The notes under the pieces: generated by a model
Seen by the model: the letters and a program-made list of their open reading frames with translations, nothing else
Databases searched by the model: none
Told to the model about the DNA's origin: nothing
Shown: positions 1-7,808 of the stretch, in pieces
Layout: the number at the start of each line of letters is the position of its first letter
Numbering within the stretch: the stretch's first letter is position 1
Program-made: the position numbers and the translations under genes
Assembly: GCA_005877365.1 (NCBI GenBank)
Contig: VBPP01000086.1
Location: 1-11,303 of the forward strand
Source of the DNA: Nitrososphaerota archaeon
GTDB lineage: Archaea; Thermoproteota; Nitrososphaeria; Nitrososphaerales; Gagatemarchaeaceae
Length of the DNA stretch: 11,303 nucleotides
Direction: 5' to 3'

Positions 1-1
1 C

Positions 2-325
2 AAGCCGATCAGGGCGGGCCTCTCGATAGCCCTCGGCTTCGAAAAAGGGCTCATCTACAGTGGCGAACTCGTCGCGATAGACCTAGAGAAGTACAGGGAG
101 GGCCTGGTACAGGCCTACGCCTCCTCGAAGGGCCTCGCGATTCTGATCGGCTACGTGACGAAGGAGACAGCCCCGGATATCATCGCGAAGGCCTACAGGG
201 AAGCGCTCGCCCTCGCGACCGAGACGGGCACGGTGACGAAGGAGACAGCCCCGCGCATCTTCGGAAGGGCAGAGGCAGAAGCCTCCGCGCTCCTCGCGAA
301 GGCCAAAGAGAAGGGCTTCCAGTAA
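2..325 (+). CDS. rplJ/rpl10 (P0): Large ribosomal subunit protein uL10 (acidic P0), C-terminal part
   Basis: This is the 3' end of a gene that begins before the window; 107 codons and a TAA stop are present. uL10 anchors the P1 dimers at the base of the ribosomal stalk, where elongation and initiation factors are recruited. The visible part shows the helical pattern of archaeal L10 C-terminal regions. Two similar units, each with V-T-K-E-T-A-P followed by an Ala-rich helix (REALALA; AEASALLAKA), correspond to the family's repeated P1-binding helices. The protein ends in AKEKGFQ. It therefore lacks the acidic GLGxLFG tail that many archaeal and eukaryotic P0 proteins share with P1. The next gene (P1) is on the opposite strand 20 bases away. 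Family assignment is confident from the repeat pattern and from the P1 neighbour. Confidence 0.85.
   Translation, partial: KPIRAGLSIALGFEKGLIYSGELVAIDLEKYREGLVQAYASSKGLAILIGYVTKETAPDIIAKAYREALALATETGTVTKETAPRIFGRAEAEASALLAKAKEKGFQ
155..253 (+). repeat. 21-base exact direct repeat inside the uL10 gene (155-175 and 233-253)
   Basis: The 21 bases encoding V-T-K-E-T-A-P occur twice without a mismatch, at 155-175 and 233-253, offset by 78 bases (26 codons, in frame). At the protein level this matches the tandem P1-binding helix units known in archaeal uL10. What stands out is the nucleotide identity, which suggests recent duplication or gene conversion of one unit. Confidence 0.7.
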
Positions 326-345
326 CACGCAGGTTCCGTGAATTA

Positions 346-648
346 TCAGCCGAAGAGGGAGGCTAGACCAGCCAACGCTTCCTCTTCCTTCTTTTCTTCC
401 TCTTTCGGCTTCTCCTCTGCCTTCGCGGCCGGCGCTGCCTGCGCCTGACCTGACGGGGCCGGTGCAGCCATCATGGAAGCGTTCTTCAGGGCTTCGTCGA
501 TGTTTACCTCGCTCAAGGCTGAGGCGAGCGCCTTGATTTTGACCGTGTCGGGAGGTACCCCAGCGGCCTTCACGACGCTCGTGAGGTTCTCCTCGTTCAC
601 AGGCTTACCGAGCTTGTGCAGCAGGAGAGCAGCATAGACATACTCCAA
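346..648 (-). CDS. rpl12 (P1): Ribosomal stalk protein P1 (archaeal L12e)
   Basis: A 100-residue acidic stalk protein; dimers bind the uL10 helices and contact translation factors. The N-terminal dimerisation domain (residues 1-60, EYVYAALLLHKLGKPVNEENL...) is typical of archaeal and eukaryotic P1. It is followed by an Ala/Pro/Gln hinge (about 64-76), a Lys/Glu-rich segment and the conserved C-terminal factor-binding tail ALAGLASLFG. I place the start at TTG (648), because family members begin M-E-Y-V-Y. The frame stays open upstream to 825, but that extension has no family similarity and would run through the promoter. A TATA-like element sits about 35 bases upstream, giving a leader of only about 8 bases. 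The gene converges on uL10, whereas in most archaea it follows uL10 in the same direction. Confidence 0.93.
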   Translation of the reverse strand: MEYVYAALLLHKLGKPVNEENLTSVVKAAGVPPDTVKIKALASALSEVNIDEALKNASMMAAPAPSGQAQAAPAAKAEEKPKEEEKKEEEALAGLASLFG

Positions 649-678
649 GTGAAATCGCTGTCTTCCGTTTTGAAGTGC

Positions 679-688
679 GTATTTAAGA
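679..688 (-). promoter_or_regulatory. TATA box for the P1 gene
   Basis: Read on the minus strand this is CTTAAATAC, centred about 35 bases before the P1 TTG. With the archaeal TATA-to-start spacing of about 26-28 bases, transcription would begin about 8 bases before the codon. It shares a 91-base region with the divergent promoter for the 740 gene. Confidence 0.6.
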
Positions 689-710
689 TTTCGAGAATGG
701 GAATGAAGAT

Positions 711-718
711 GCTTAAAT
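711..718 (+). promoter_or_regulatory. TATA box for the small gene at 740
   Basis: GCTTAAAT is centred about 25 bases before the ATG at 740. That spacing puts the transcript start at or next to the ATG, so the message would be leaderless. It is nearly the same motif as the one for P1 on the other strand, about 30 bases away. Confidence 0.6.
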
Positions 719-739
719 CGGAGGCGAGGATAGAAGTCA

Positions 740-919
740 ATGGACGCCGTGAAGAAGACCAAGGAGGACAAGGAACTCGAAGAAGATATGAGGTTCATCG
801 ACGAACTGCATCGGGATCCGGTCAAGCTGGAGATATGGGTAGACAGGGTGGTCGAGGGTTGGAAGAAAAAGAGAGCCTCAGGAAGGCCGTTGAAGATTCA
901 CCCGCGCCGGCAGGTATGA
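740..919 (+). CDS. Small highly charged protein, 59 residues, unrecognised
   Basis: ATG at 740 to TGA at 917-919. I do not recognise the family. The product is very rich in Lys, Glu, Asp and Arg. It has an acidic/basic helical N-terminal half (MDAVKKTKEDKELEEDMRF), a middle segment with two Trp residues (LEIWVDRVVEGWKKK) and a basic tail (RPLKIHPRRQV). No membrane segment or Cys-pair motif is visible. Support that it is real: a well-placed TATA element for a leaderless message, an ATG start and codons like those of the neighbours. The helical, basic character would suit a nucleic-acid- or ribosome-associated protein, but that is a guess. It lies between the P1 and alaS genes, and alaS has its own TATA-like element. 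Confidence 0.62.
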   Translation: MDAVKKTKEDKELEEDMRFIDELHRDPVKLEIWVDRVVEGWKKKRASGRPLKIHPRRQV

Positions 920-983
920 CCATGAGGTTGCTTCTCTACGCGTGGAACATCTCGCTCCGCTCAACCTGAAAAAGCGTTTCCAT

Positions 984-993
984 CCTTAATAAC
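984..993 (+). promoter_or_regulatory. TATA-like element for alaS-leuS
   Basis: CCTTAATAAC is centred near 988. A transcript start 27-30 bases downstream falls at about 1015-1018, giving a leader of about 15 bases before the alaS TTG. An out-of-frame GTG sits right at the predicted start (1018). Confidence 0.5.
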
Positions 994-1031
994 TCTCAGC
1001 GGCGGACTAGCGAGCCTGTGACCTCGGTCAG

Positions 1032-3770
1032 TTGGATGAGCAGAAGGAGATACTGAGGAAGCGATTTTCAGCCGAATACAGGAAGTACTATCTCGTCGAC
1101 CTCTTCAGGCGCAAAGGTTTCGTAAGGAAGAAGTGCGAGAACTGCGGGAAGTACTTCTGGACCCTCAACGAGACGCGTAAGAGGTGCGACGACCAGCCGT
1201 GCTCGCCCTACACATTCATCAGCAACCCCCCGACCGAGAAGAAGCTCGACTACGTGAACACCTGGAAGACTGTTGAGCGTTTCTTCGTCGCCAGGAAGCA
1301 CGCGAGCATCAAGCGCTACCCCGTCGTCAGCCGATGGCGCCCCGACCTCTTCTTCACTGTCGCCTCGATAATCGACTTCCAGAGGATTGAGGGTGGGAAG
1401 GTTGTCTTTCAGCTCCCGGCCAACCCACTCATCGTCCCCCAGATGTGCCTCCGTTTCAACGATACACCCAGCGTCGGGGTAAGTGGAAAGCACTACACCT
1501 CGTTCTGCATGCTAGGGCAGACGAGCATCGCCGGCAAGGGAGGCTACTGGAAGGACAGGTGCATCGACCTCGACTTCGAGCTTCTCACGAAGAGCTTTGG
1601 GGTGGAGGAGAACGAGGTCTCGTTCATAGAGGAAGTCTGGCTGGGATATGGGGCATTCGGCTACTCCCTCGAGTACTTCGTCCGCGGGCTGGAGCTCGGG
1701 AACGCCGTCTTCACCTCATTCGAAGGCACCCCCTCCAAGTACACCCCGATGAAGGAGAGAGTTGTGGACATGGGCGCGGGCCTGGAACGTCTCACCTGGC
1801 TCACCCAAGGGACCCCCACCTCGTACGACAGCAACTTCGCGGATGTCTTGAAGAAGATGAAGGAGGTCTCCAATGTAGAGTACGACGAAGCCCTCTTCCT
1901 CCGTTACTCGAGGATTGCGGGTGCGATGAACCTGGACGACTACAAGACGATCTCGGAGGCGAGAGAGGTCATCGCCAAGTCGCTCGGTGTTGACGCCACC
2001 AGGCTGGCAGGGCAGTTTGGGCCCCTGGAGGCGATGTATGCGATCGCGGACCACGCCCGGACTCTCCTCTTCGCCATAACGGACGGGATGCTACCGAGTA
2101 ACTCTGGAGGAGGGTACAACCTGCGGGTGCTCTTCAGAAGGGCCCAGAACTTCATACGGCGCTACGGCTTCAGGCTCACGTTAGGGGAGGTTGCCAACTG
2201 GCACATCGACTACCTCTCCAGGATGTATCCCGAGCTCGCGGAGCACCGGGAGGACGTCGGGGAGGTATTGAGCGTCGAGGAAGCGAGGTACACGTCGTCA
2301 AGCGATAGGGTGGCCAAGATAGTTGCTTCTGTCTCCTCCTCTGGCCAGAGCCCCTCCACCGAACAGCTCGTGCAGCTGTACGACTCGGAGGGGGTTACCC
2401 CGGAGCAGCTCTCCGCTGCGGGTGTGAACGTGTCTCTCCCTGAGAACTTCTACGACCAGGTGCTCGCCAGGCACGCCACGAAACAGAGGGAGGTGGAGGA
2501 GGAACGCCCGAGCTTCGAGGTCGCGAAAGTTGCACCCACCAAGCTCCTGTTCTACGACGAAGGTGCAAAGTTCGAGTTCAAAGCAAGAGTGCTGAAGGTC
2601 TTCGAAGGCAAGTACGTCGTCCTCGACAGGACAGCCTTCTACCCCAGGGGTGGGGGTCAGGAGCCCGACCATGGGAGGATTGGGGATGCCCAGGTCACAG
2701 ATGTTGTGAAGTTCGGGGACGTCGTGATCCACACCGTCGTCGGCAAGACACCGAGGAGCGGCACGACGGTCGACTGCCAGGTAGACGGGACCCGCCGGAG
2801 GAAGATAACCCAGATACACACGGCCACCCACATCCTGAACGGCTCTTCGAGGCAGGTGCTCGGCCCGTGGGTCTGGCAGCACTCCGCCTTCAAGGAGGAG
2901 GATTACGGAAGGCTGGACATCACGCACTTTGCGCACCTGACGCAGCAGGAGGTCGAGAAGATCGAGGACCTCGCAAACGAGGTCGTCAGGAAGAACCTAC
3001 CCGTGAACACTTCCTTCATGCCCCGGCAGGAGGCGGAGGAGAAGTACGGCTTCCGGATCTACCAGGGCGGTCTAGTCCCCACAAGATCGATAAGGATAGT
3101 CAACATCGGAAACTGGGACATCGAGGCCTGCGGCGGTACCCACGCGAAGAGAACCGGGGACGTCGGCCTGGTGAAGATAACGAAGGTAGAACGGATTCAG
3201 GATGGGGTTGAAAGGCTGGAGTTCGTCGCCGGGGAGTCGGCGATCGAGTACGCGCACCGTATGGATTCCGCTCTGAACCATGTGTCGGCCACCCTCGAGA
3301 CGCAGAGGGAGAACATCGCGAAGGTAGCCGAGTCTCTCAAGGCTGAGCTGGAGGCCGTCAGAGCAAGGGAGAAGGCGCTGGGGCTGAGGGTGGTCGAGTT
3401 ATCGACAGCCGAGGTACTCTCCTCGGCAAAAGAGGTGAAGGGGGTAAAGCTTTATGTCGGGAGCCAGTCATCGCTGACTGAGGAGCTAATTATTGCTCAA
3501 GGACAGAAGTGCACCGAATCCGACCCGTCCCTAGTCTACGTCAGCGTCTTTGCCGTCGGCAATTCTGCCAGAGTCGTCTGCTTTGTGGGCGCCAAGGCCA
3601 GAGAGAGCGGTCTCTCCGCCGGCGATATCGCCAGACAGGTTGCCAGCGTACTCGGCGGTTCGGGTGGCGGGTCGGCGGCCTTCGCGCAGGGAGGCGGTCC
3701 CTCGCTCGACCGCATTGAGGAGGCAGTAAGGTCTGTAGAAGGGACCGTCGCTTCACTCGTCAGAGGCTGA
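1032..3770 (+). CDS. alaS: Alanyl-tRNA synthetase
   Basis: Class II synthetase that charges tRNA-Ala and edits mischarged Ser or Gly; 912 residues, normal for the archaeal type. An N-terminal zinc site specific to archaeal AlaRS has Cys35, Cys38, Cys52 and Cys57. The class II core follows, with motif 2 around QMCLRF (Arg141) and motif 3 as GAGLERL (248-254). The tRNA-recognition region leads into the editing domain, which has FYPRGGGQ (536-543) and the zinc ligands HTATH (596-600) and C700-GGT-H704. A coiled region (about 755-790) and a Gly-rich DHHA1-type C-terminal domain (GGSGGGSAAF) end the protein. All editing ligands are present. The start is TTG: the frame has a TAG at 1008-1010 and no better start codon between. 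leuS follows after 5 bases, so the two are probably co-transcribed. Confidence 0.98.
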   Translation: MDEQKEILRKRFSAEYRKYYLVDLFRRKGFVRKKCENCGKYFWTLNETRKRCDDQPCSPYTFISNPPTEKKLDYVNTWKTVERFFVARKHASIKRYPVVSRWRPDLFFTVASIIDFQRIEGGKVVFQLPANPLIVPQMCLRFNDTPSVGVSGKHYTSFCMLGQTSIAGKGGYWKDRCIDLDFELLTKSFGVEENEVSFIEEVWLGYGAFGYSLEYFVRGLELGNAVFTSFEGTPSKYTPMKERVVDMGAGLERLTWLTQGTPTSYDSNFADVLKKMKEVSNVEYDEALFLRYSRIAGAMNLDDYKTISEAREVIAKSLGVDATRLAGQFGPLEAMYAIADHARTLLFAITDGMLPSNSGGGYNLRVLFRRAQNFIRRYGFRLTLGEVANWHIDYLSRMYPELAEHREDVGEVLSVEEARYTSSSDRVAKIVASVSSSGQSPSTEQLVQLYDSEGVTPEQLSAAGVNVSLPENFYDQVLARHATKQREVEEERPSFEVAKVAPTKLLFYDEGAKFEFKARVLKVFEGKYVVLDRTAFYPRGGGQEPDHGRIGDAQVTDVVKFGDVVIHTVVGKTPRSGTTVDCQVDGTRRRKITQIHTATHILNGSSRQVLGPWVWQHSAFKEEDYGRLDITHFAHLTQQEVEKIEDLANEVVRKNLPVNTSFMPRQEAEEKYGFRIYQGGLVPTRSIRIVNIGNWDIEACGGTHAKRTGDVGLVKITKVERIQDGVERLEFVAGESAIEYAHRMDSALNHVSATLETQRENIAKVAESLKAELEAVRAREKALGLRVVELSTAEVLSSAKEVKGVKLYVGSQSSLTEELIIAQGQKCTESDPSLVYVSVFAVGNSARVVCFVGAKARESGLSAGDIARQVASVLGGSGGGSAAFAQGGGPSLDRIEEAVRSVEGTVASLVRG

Positions 3771-3775
3771 GCACC

Positions 3776-6604
3776 TTGGCAGAGTACGAGAAGCGATGGC
3801 TGAAGGCATGGAACGAGAGGCACCTCTTCGAGTCGGACCCTCTGAAGGGTAAGAAGAAGGTCTTCGTCACCTTCCCCTATCCGTACATGAACGGCCCAGT
3901 CCACATAGGCCACTGCTTCAGCGCGACGCGCGTCGACGTCTATGCGCGCTTCAAACGGATGCAGGGGTACAACGTGCTCTTCCCCTGGTCCTGGCACTGG
4001 ACTGGGGAAACGATTGCCGGAATGAGCTACAGGCTTGAGCAGGGCGACAGTCAGGTCCGGCGGGCGTTCATCGAGATCGACGGCGTACCAGCCGAAGAAG
4101 TCAAGAAATTCACCAACCCGGAATACCTGGCATCGTACTACACGAAGGTTAGTCGAAGGGTGGTCCAGGCAACGGGTTTCTCCATCGACTGGAGGAGGGA
4201 GTTCACCACCGTCGACCCCGCGTACAAGAGATTCATCGAGTGGCAGTATCTTCGATTGAGAGAGCTGGGCTACGTGGTGCAGGGGACACACCCGGTTGTC
4301 TGGTGCTCCCTCGACCAGAGCCCAACGGGAGACCATGACAGGCTGGAGGGTGAGGGCGTTTCTCCAGAGGAGTTCAACCTGCTGAAGTTCAAACTGGGAG
4401 ACTTCGCCCTCGTCGCCGGCACTCTGAGACCGGAAACCATCTTTGGCGCCACCAACCTCTGGGTCGACCCCGACGCCGAATACTCCGAAGCGAGAGTGGA
4501 TGAGGAGCTGTGGATAGTGAGCTCCTCCGCGTTACGGAGACTTGCCGAGCAGAAGCACGAGGTCACCCCTACGCGCTCCTTTCCGGGGGCGGACCTGGTG
4601 GGGAGGTACGCAACGGCACCTCTGACGGGCGCGTCCCTCCCGATACTCCCCTCCGGGTTCGTCGACGCCGCCCTGGCCACGGGTGTGGTCTACAGCGTCC
4701 CCGCCCATGCACCCTACGACTACACGGGGTTGAGGGACATTCAGTCCGGCAGAGCAGCGGTGTCCAGGCGGGTGAAGGAGATAGCCGACCGAATCGAACT
4801 GATCTCCATGATCGAAGTCCCCGGACACTCTCAGTATCCCGCGGAAGATGCGGTGAAGAAGTTCGGGATCAAGGATTCGACGGACGCGAGGCTGGCTGAC
4901 GCGACGGCCGAAGTCTACAAGGAAGAGTTCCACAGGGGGGTCATGAAGGCGAACACGGGCTTCGCGGGACTGAAGGTCAGCGAGGCGAAGGAGAGGGTAA
5001 GCGAGGCGCTCGCAAAGGAGGGGCTCCTGACCAAGATGCATGAGCTGCCGCAGCGCGTGGTCTGCCGCTGCGGGACGAGGTGCTACGTGAAGATACTCGA
5101 GAATCAGTGGTTCCTGAACTACTCAAACGAAGAGTGGAAGGCGAAGACGAAGGAGCTTCTCAGGAGGGCGAGCGTCTTCCCCCCGGAATCCAGGGAGTGG
5201 TACAACGTCACCATCGACTGGCTGAGGGACTGGCCCTGCGCGAGAAGGTCGGGTATGGGAACCAAGCTGCCGTGGGACAAGGAGTGGATTGTGGAGACTC
5301 TCAGCGACTCGACGATCTACATGGCGTTCTACACGATCAACAAGTTTGTCAACGCGGAGAGGGCAAAGCCTGAGCACCTGTCTCCCGAGGTTCTGGACTT
5401 CGTCCTCCTGGGGAGGGGCGCCGCGGCCAACCTGGCGAAGGCAGCCAAGATGTCCGAGACGCTGTTGAGGGAGATGAGGGCGGAGTTCCTCTACTGGTAC
5501 CCCGTCGACCTCAGGAACTCCGGAAAGGAGCTGATACCGAACCACCTCACCTTCTTCGCCTTTCATCACGAGGCGATGTTCGGGGAGAAGCTCTGGCCCA
5601 GGGGGTTCAGCGTCAACGGGATGATCCAGATAGAGGGGCAGCGGATGAGCAAGTCCCACGGAGTCTTCGTCACCTGGAAGGACGCGCTGGAGAAGTTTGG
5701 CGCCGATGCCGTTCGAGCAACTGTCGTCCTGGCCGGAGACGGAATGGAGGACACAGACTGGCGGGCGAAGAACGCCGAGGACACGAAGGCGAAGGTCGAT
5801 TCCCTCATCTCTTTCGTCGAGAAGAACCTGAATGGTGCCGTCAGGAGAGCCCCCGACCACCTCGACAGGTGGCTGACCTCGACGATGAATAGGAGGATAG
5901 CGATGGTCACGACTTCGATGGAGGAGATGAGGACACGCCGGGCGATCTCAGCCGCCCTCTTAGATGTCTGGAACGACCTGAGGTGGTACCTCCACCGCAC
6001 CGAGAAGCCCAGGCGTCAGACCCTGACGGAGGTCTTCTCTGCCTGGGTCAGGATGCTCTCCCCATTCGTTCCCTTCGTCTCCGAGGAGCTCAACCGGGCG
6101 CTCGGAGGGAAGGGGTTGGTCTGCACAGCGGACTGGCCGTCGCCGAAGGACTTCCCCAGAGACGACGCGGCCGAGTTGTCGGAGCTGGTCCTCAGGAAGG
6201 TGATGGATGACGCACGCAACCTGCTCAAGATCGTGAAGCAGCCGAGGCAGAAGCTGAATGTCTACGTGGCGTCAGACGACGCGAGGAGCTACTTCGTCGA
6301 GGTGGCGAAGGCGAGGGCGAGGAAAGAGAGTCTGGGGGTGGTGGTAAAGAGATTCGCGAGCTTGGGGATCACTCCGGAACGTGTAGTCAAGCTGCAGTAT
6401 GAGGCCGGGGAAGAGCTTGTCTCAATGTTCGTCTCGCAGCCCGACTTCGACGAGTACGGGCTTCTTAGTGAAGCCTCGGACTTCCTGGCGAGGGAGCTCG
6501 GTGTCCGCGTAGAAGTAACGAAGGCCGGACCGCAGGGGATTCACGACCCGGGAAAGAGAGCGAAAGACGCGCTACCGCTAAAGCCTGCCTTTTACCTGGA
6601 GTAG
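3776..6604 (+). CDS. leuS: Leucyl-tRNA synthetase, archaeal type
   Basis: Class Ia synthetase that joins Leu to tRNA-Leu; 942 residues, usual for archaeal/eukaryotic-type LeuRS. The N-terminal Rossmann half has FPYPYMNGPVHIGH, with the HIGH signature at 43-46. The CP1 editing insertion carries the Thr-rich strand TLRPETIFGATNLW (from 216) and the YSVPAHAPYDY loop (306-316, with the conserved editing Asp at 315). The synthesis site ends with RMSKS (623-627), the KMSKS variant. The anticodon-binding helical domain follows (about 690-810), and then the C-terminal archaeal extension. The start is TTG at 3776, five bases after the alaS stop, with only a weak GAGG upstream. With no promoter visible between them, translation probably depends on the alaS transcript. 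No key residue appears missing. Confidence 0.98.
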   Translation: MAEYEKRWLKAWNERHLFESDPLKGKKKVFVTFPYPYMNGPVHIGHCFSATRVDVYARFKRMQGYNVLFPWSWHWTGETIAGMSYRLEQGDSQVRRAFIEIDGVPAEEVKKFTNPEYLASYYTKVSRRVVQATGFSIDWRREFTTVDPAYKRFIEWQYLRLRELGYVVQGTHPVVWCSLDQSPTGDHDRLEGEGVSPEEFNLLKFKLGDFALVAGTLRPETIFGATNLWVDPDAEYSEARVDEELWIVSSSALRRLAEQKHEVTPTRSFPGADLVGRYATAPLTGASLPILPSGFVDAALATGVVYSVPAHAPYDYTGLRDIQSGRAAVSRRVKEIADRIELISMIEVPGHSQYPAEDAVKKFGIKDSTDARLADATAEVYKEEFHRGVMKANTGFAGLKVSEAKERVSEALAKEGLLTKMHELPQRVVCRCGTRCYVKILENQWFLNYSNEEWKAKTKELLRRASVFPPESREWYNVTIDWLRDWPCARRSGMGTKLPWDKEWIVETLSDSTIYMAFYTINKFVNAERAKPEHLSPEVLDFVLLGRGAAANLAKAAKMSETLLREMRAEFLYWYPVDLRNSGKELIPNHLTFFAFHHEAMFGEKLWPRGFSVNGMIQIEGQRMSKSHGVFVTWKDALEKFGADAVRATVVLAGDGMEDTDWRAKNAEDTKAKVDSLISFVEKNLNGAVRRAPDHLDRWLTSTMNRRIAMVTTSMEEMRTRRAISAALLDVWNDLRWYLHRTEKPRRQTLTEVFSAWVRMLSPFVPFVSEELNRALGGKGLVCTADWPSPKDFPRDDAAELSELVLRKVMDDARNLLKIVKQPRQKLNVYVASDDARSYFVEVAKARARKESLGVVVKRFASLGITPERVVKLQYEAGEELVSMFVSQPDFDEYGLLSEASDFLARELGVRVEVTKAGPQGIHDPGKRAKDALPLKPAFYLE

Positions 6605-6622
6605 GCCCCACCGGTCGGCAAC

Positions 6623-6632
6623 TCTTAAAGTA
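6623..6632 (+). promoter_or_regulatory. TATA box for dinB
   Basis: TCTTAAAGTA is centred about 29 bases before the TTG at 6656 in the 51-base gap after leuS. Transcription would start at or within a few bases of the TTG, a leaderless arrangement. dinB can therefore be expressed separately from alaS-leuS. Confidence 0.6.
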
Positions 6633-6655
6633 CGCCGAACCCTCCGCTGAAAGGG

Positions 6656-7765
6656 TTGTCTAACCCTACCCTCCTGGAGGAGACCCCGGCCAACAGGTTC
6701 ATCATCCACGTCGACATGGATTCTTTCTACGCCTCGGCGGAGGTCCAGCGAAATCCCGCCTTGGCGGACAAACCGGTAATCGTCGGCGCCGACCCCAGAG
6801 ATGGGAAGGGGCGCGGCGTCGTGGTCGCCTGCAACTACGTGGCGAGAGGCTACGGGGTCAGGTCGGGAATGCCGATATCACGGGCCTGGGACCTATGCCC
6901 GGGAGCCGTCTATGTGAGGCCAGACTTCGACTACTACGACAGTCTCTCAGCGAAGGTAATGGGGGTAGTCCGTCGCTTTGCCGACAAGTTCGAGCAGGTA
7001 AGCATCGACGAAGCGTTCCTTGACGTTTCCGACCAGGTCAAGACTCCAGCGGCCGCCCTCTCCCTTGTCGAGAGGCTGAGACATGAATTGAAGGAGAAGA
7101 CGGGTCTCACCTGCTCCGTCGGAATCGCCGAGAACAAGTCAGCGGCGAAGATAGCGACAGATATCAACAAGCCGGATCGTGTCACGCTCATCCCGCGTGG
7201 CAGAGCCAAGGAATTCCTCGCTCCGCTGCCTATCGGGAGGATCACGGGAGTCGGGAGGAAGACAGAGCTCCTCCTTCAGAGCCTCGGAATCAGGACGATC
7301 GGGGACCTCCAGAAGGGTGACGAGGTTCAGCTCGGACGAACGCTGGGAAAGACGGCCCGTTGGTTGGTGCAGGTCGCGAACGGCGTCGAGCGGGAGGAGA
7401 TACGCGAGCAGCCTTCAAGGTCGCTGAGCACCGAGCGCACCCTCGAGGAGGATACCACCGACTGGGACGTGATTGAGCGGATGGTTGGGGCGATGGCAGA
7501 GGAACTCGCAAACCGAGCGATACACGCGAGGCTGAGCTTCAAGAGCGTGGGCATCAAGATCAGGTTCCGGGGTTTCGAGACCCACACCCGCGAGACGAGA
7601 CTGGTGGCCAGCACGCAGGACAAGGGCGTCATTCGCAGGGAAGCGCTCCTCCTCCTCTCGCGGTTCAGCTCGGGGAAGAAGAAGGTAAGGCTGGTGGGAG
7701 TGAGAATCTCAGGGTTGAGGATGATGTCCACCAAGCAAGCCAGCATCGAGAACTGGCTGGGATAA
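6656..7765 (+). CDS. dinB: DNA polymerase IV, Y-family translesion polymerase (Dpo4-like)
   Basis: A 369-residue Y-family polymerase that bypasses damaged template bases with low fidelity. The palm has the metal-binding motif VDMDSFYAS, with Asp20 as first metal ligand and Tyr25 in the steric-gate position. The second motif SIDEAFLDVS provides Asp118 and Glu119. The fingers and thumb (helix-hairpin-helix around GRITGVGRKT) and the little-finger domain follow. The last residues, QASIENWLG (361-369), fit a PCNA-interacting box (Q-x-x-I-x-x-W-L), as expected for an archaeal DinB that works on the sliding clamp. The start is TTG at 6656, supported by a TATA element 29 bases upstream. It gives about 13 residues more at the N-terminus than Sulfolobus Dpo4, so a shorter start cannot be excluded. 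Confidence 0.95.
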   Translation: MSNPTLLEETPANRFIIHVDMDSFYASAEVQRNPALADKPVIVGADPRDGKGRGVVVACNYVARGYGVRSGMPISRAWDLCPGAVYVRPDFDYYDSLSAKVMGVVRRFADKFEQVSIDEAFLDVSDQVKTPAAALSLVERLRHELKEKTGLTCSVGIAENKSAAKIATDINKPDRVTLIPRGRAKEFLAPLPIGRITGVGRKTELLLQSLGIRTIGDLQKGDEVQLGRTLGKTARWLVQVANGVEREEIREQPSRSLSTERTLEEDTTDWDVIERMVGAMAEELANRAIHARLSFKSVGIKIRFRGFETHTRETRLVASTQDKGVIRREALLLLSRFSSGKKKVRLVGVRISGLRMMSTKQASIENWLG

Positions 7766-7784
7766 AGGAGGAGAGCGGGTAGCC

Positions 7785-7807
7785 GAGGCCCTCACGCGCG
7801 CGGCCTC
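7785..7807. terminator. Inverted repeat between dinB and the facing zinc-ribbon gene
   Basis: GAGGCC (7785-7790) pairs with GGCCTC (7802-7807) across an 11-base GC-rich loop. It begins 20 bases after the dinB stop and ends just before the stop of the opposing gene. The position suits a two-way transcription end, but there is no T-run, which archaeal termination usually needs, so the role is uncertain. Confidence 0.3.
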
Positions 7808-7808
7808 A

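Noticed and set aside
649..825. N-terminal extension of P1 upstream of TTG 648
   Set aside because: The frame is open, but the extension is low-complexity Ser/Leu and lies over the TATA elements and the divergent 740 gene. P1 proteins start at M-E-Y-V-Y.
2298..2936. 212-codon minus-strand frame inside alaS
   Set aside because: Complement of the AlaRS editing domain; open only because of codon bias.
3536..4336. 266-codon minus-strand frame over the alaS-leuS junction
   Set aside because: Antisense to conserved parts of both synthetases; no recognisable domain.
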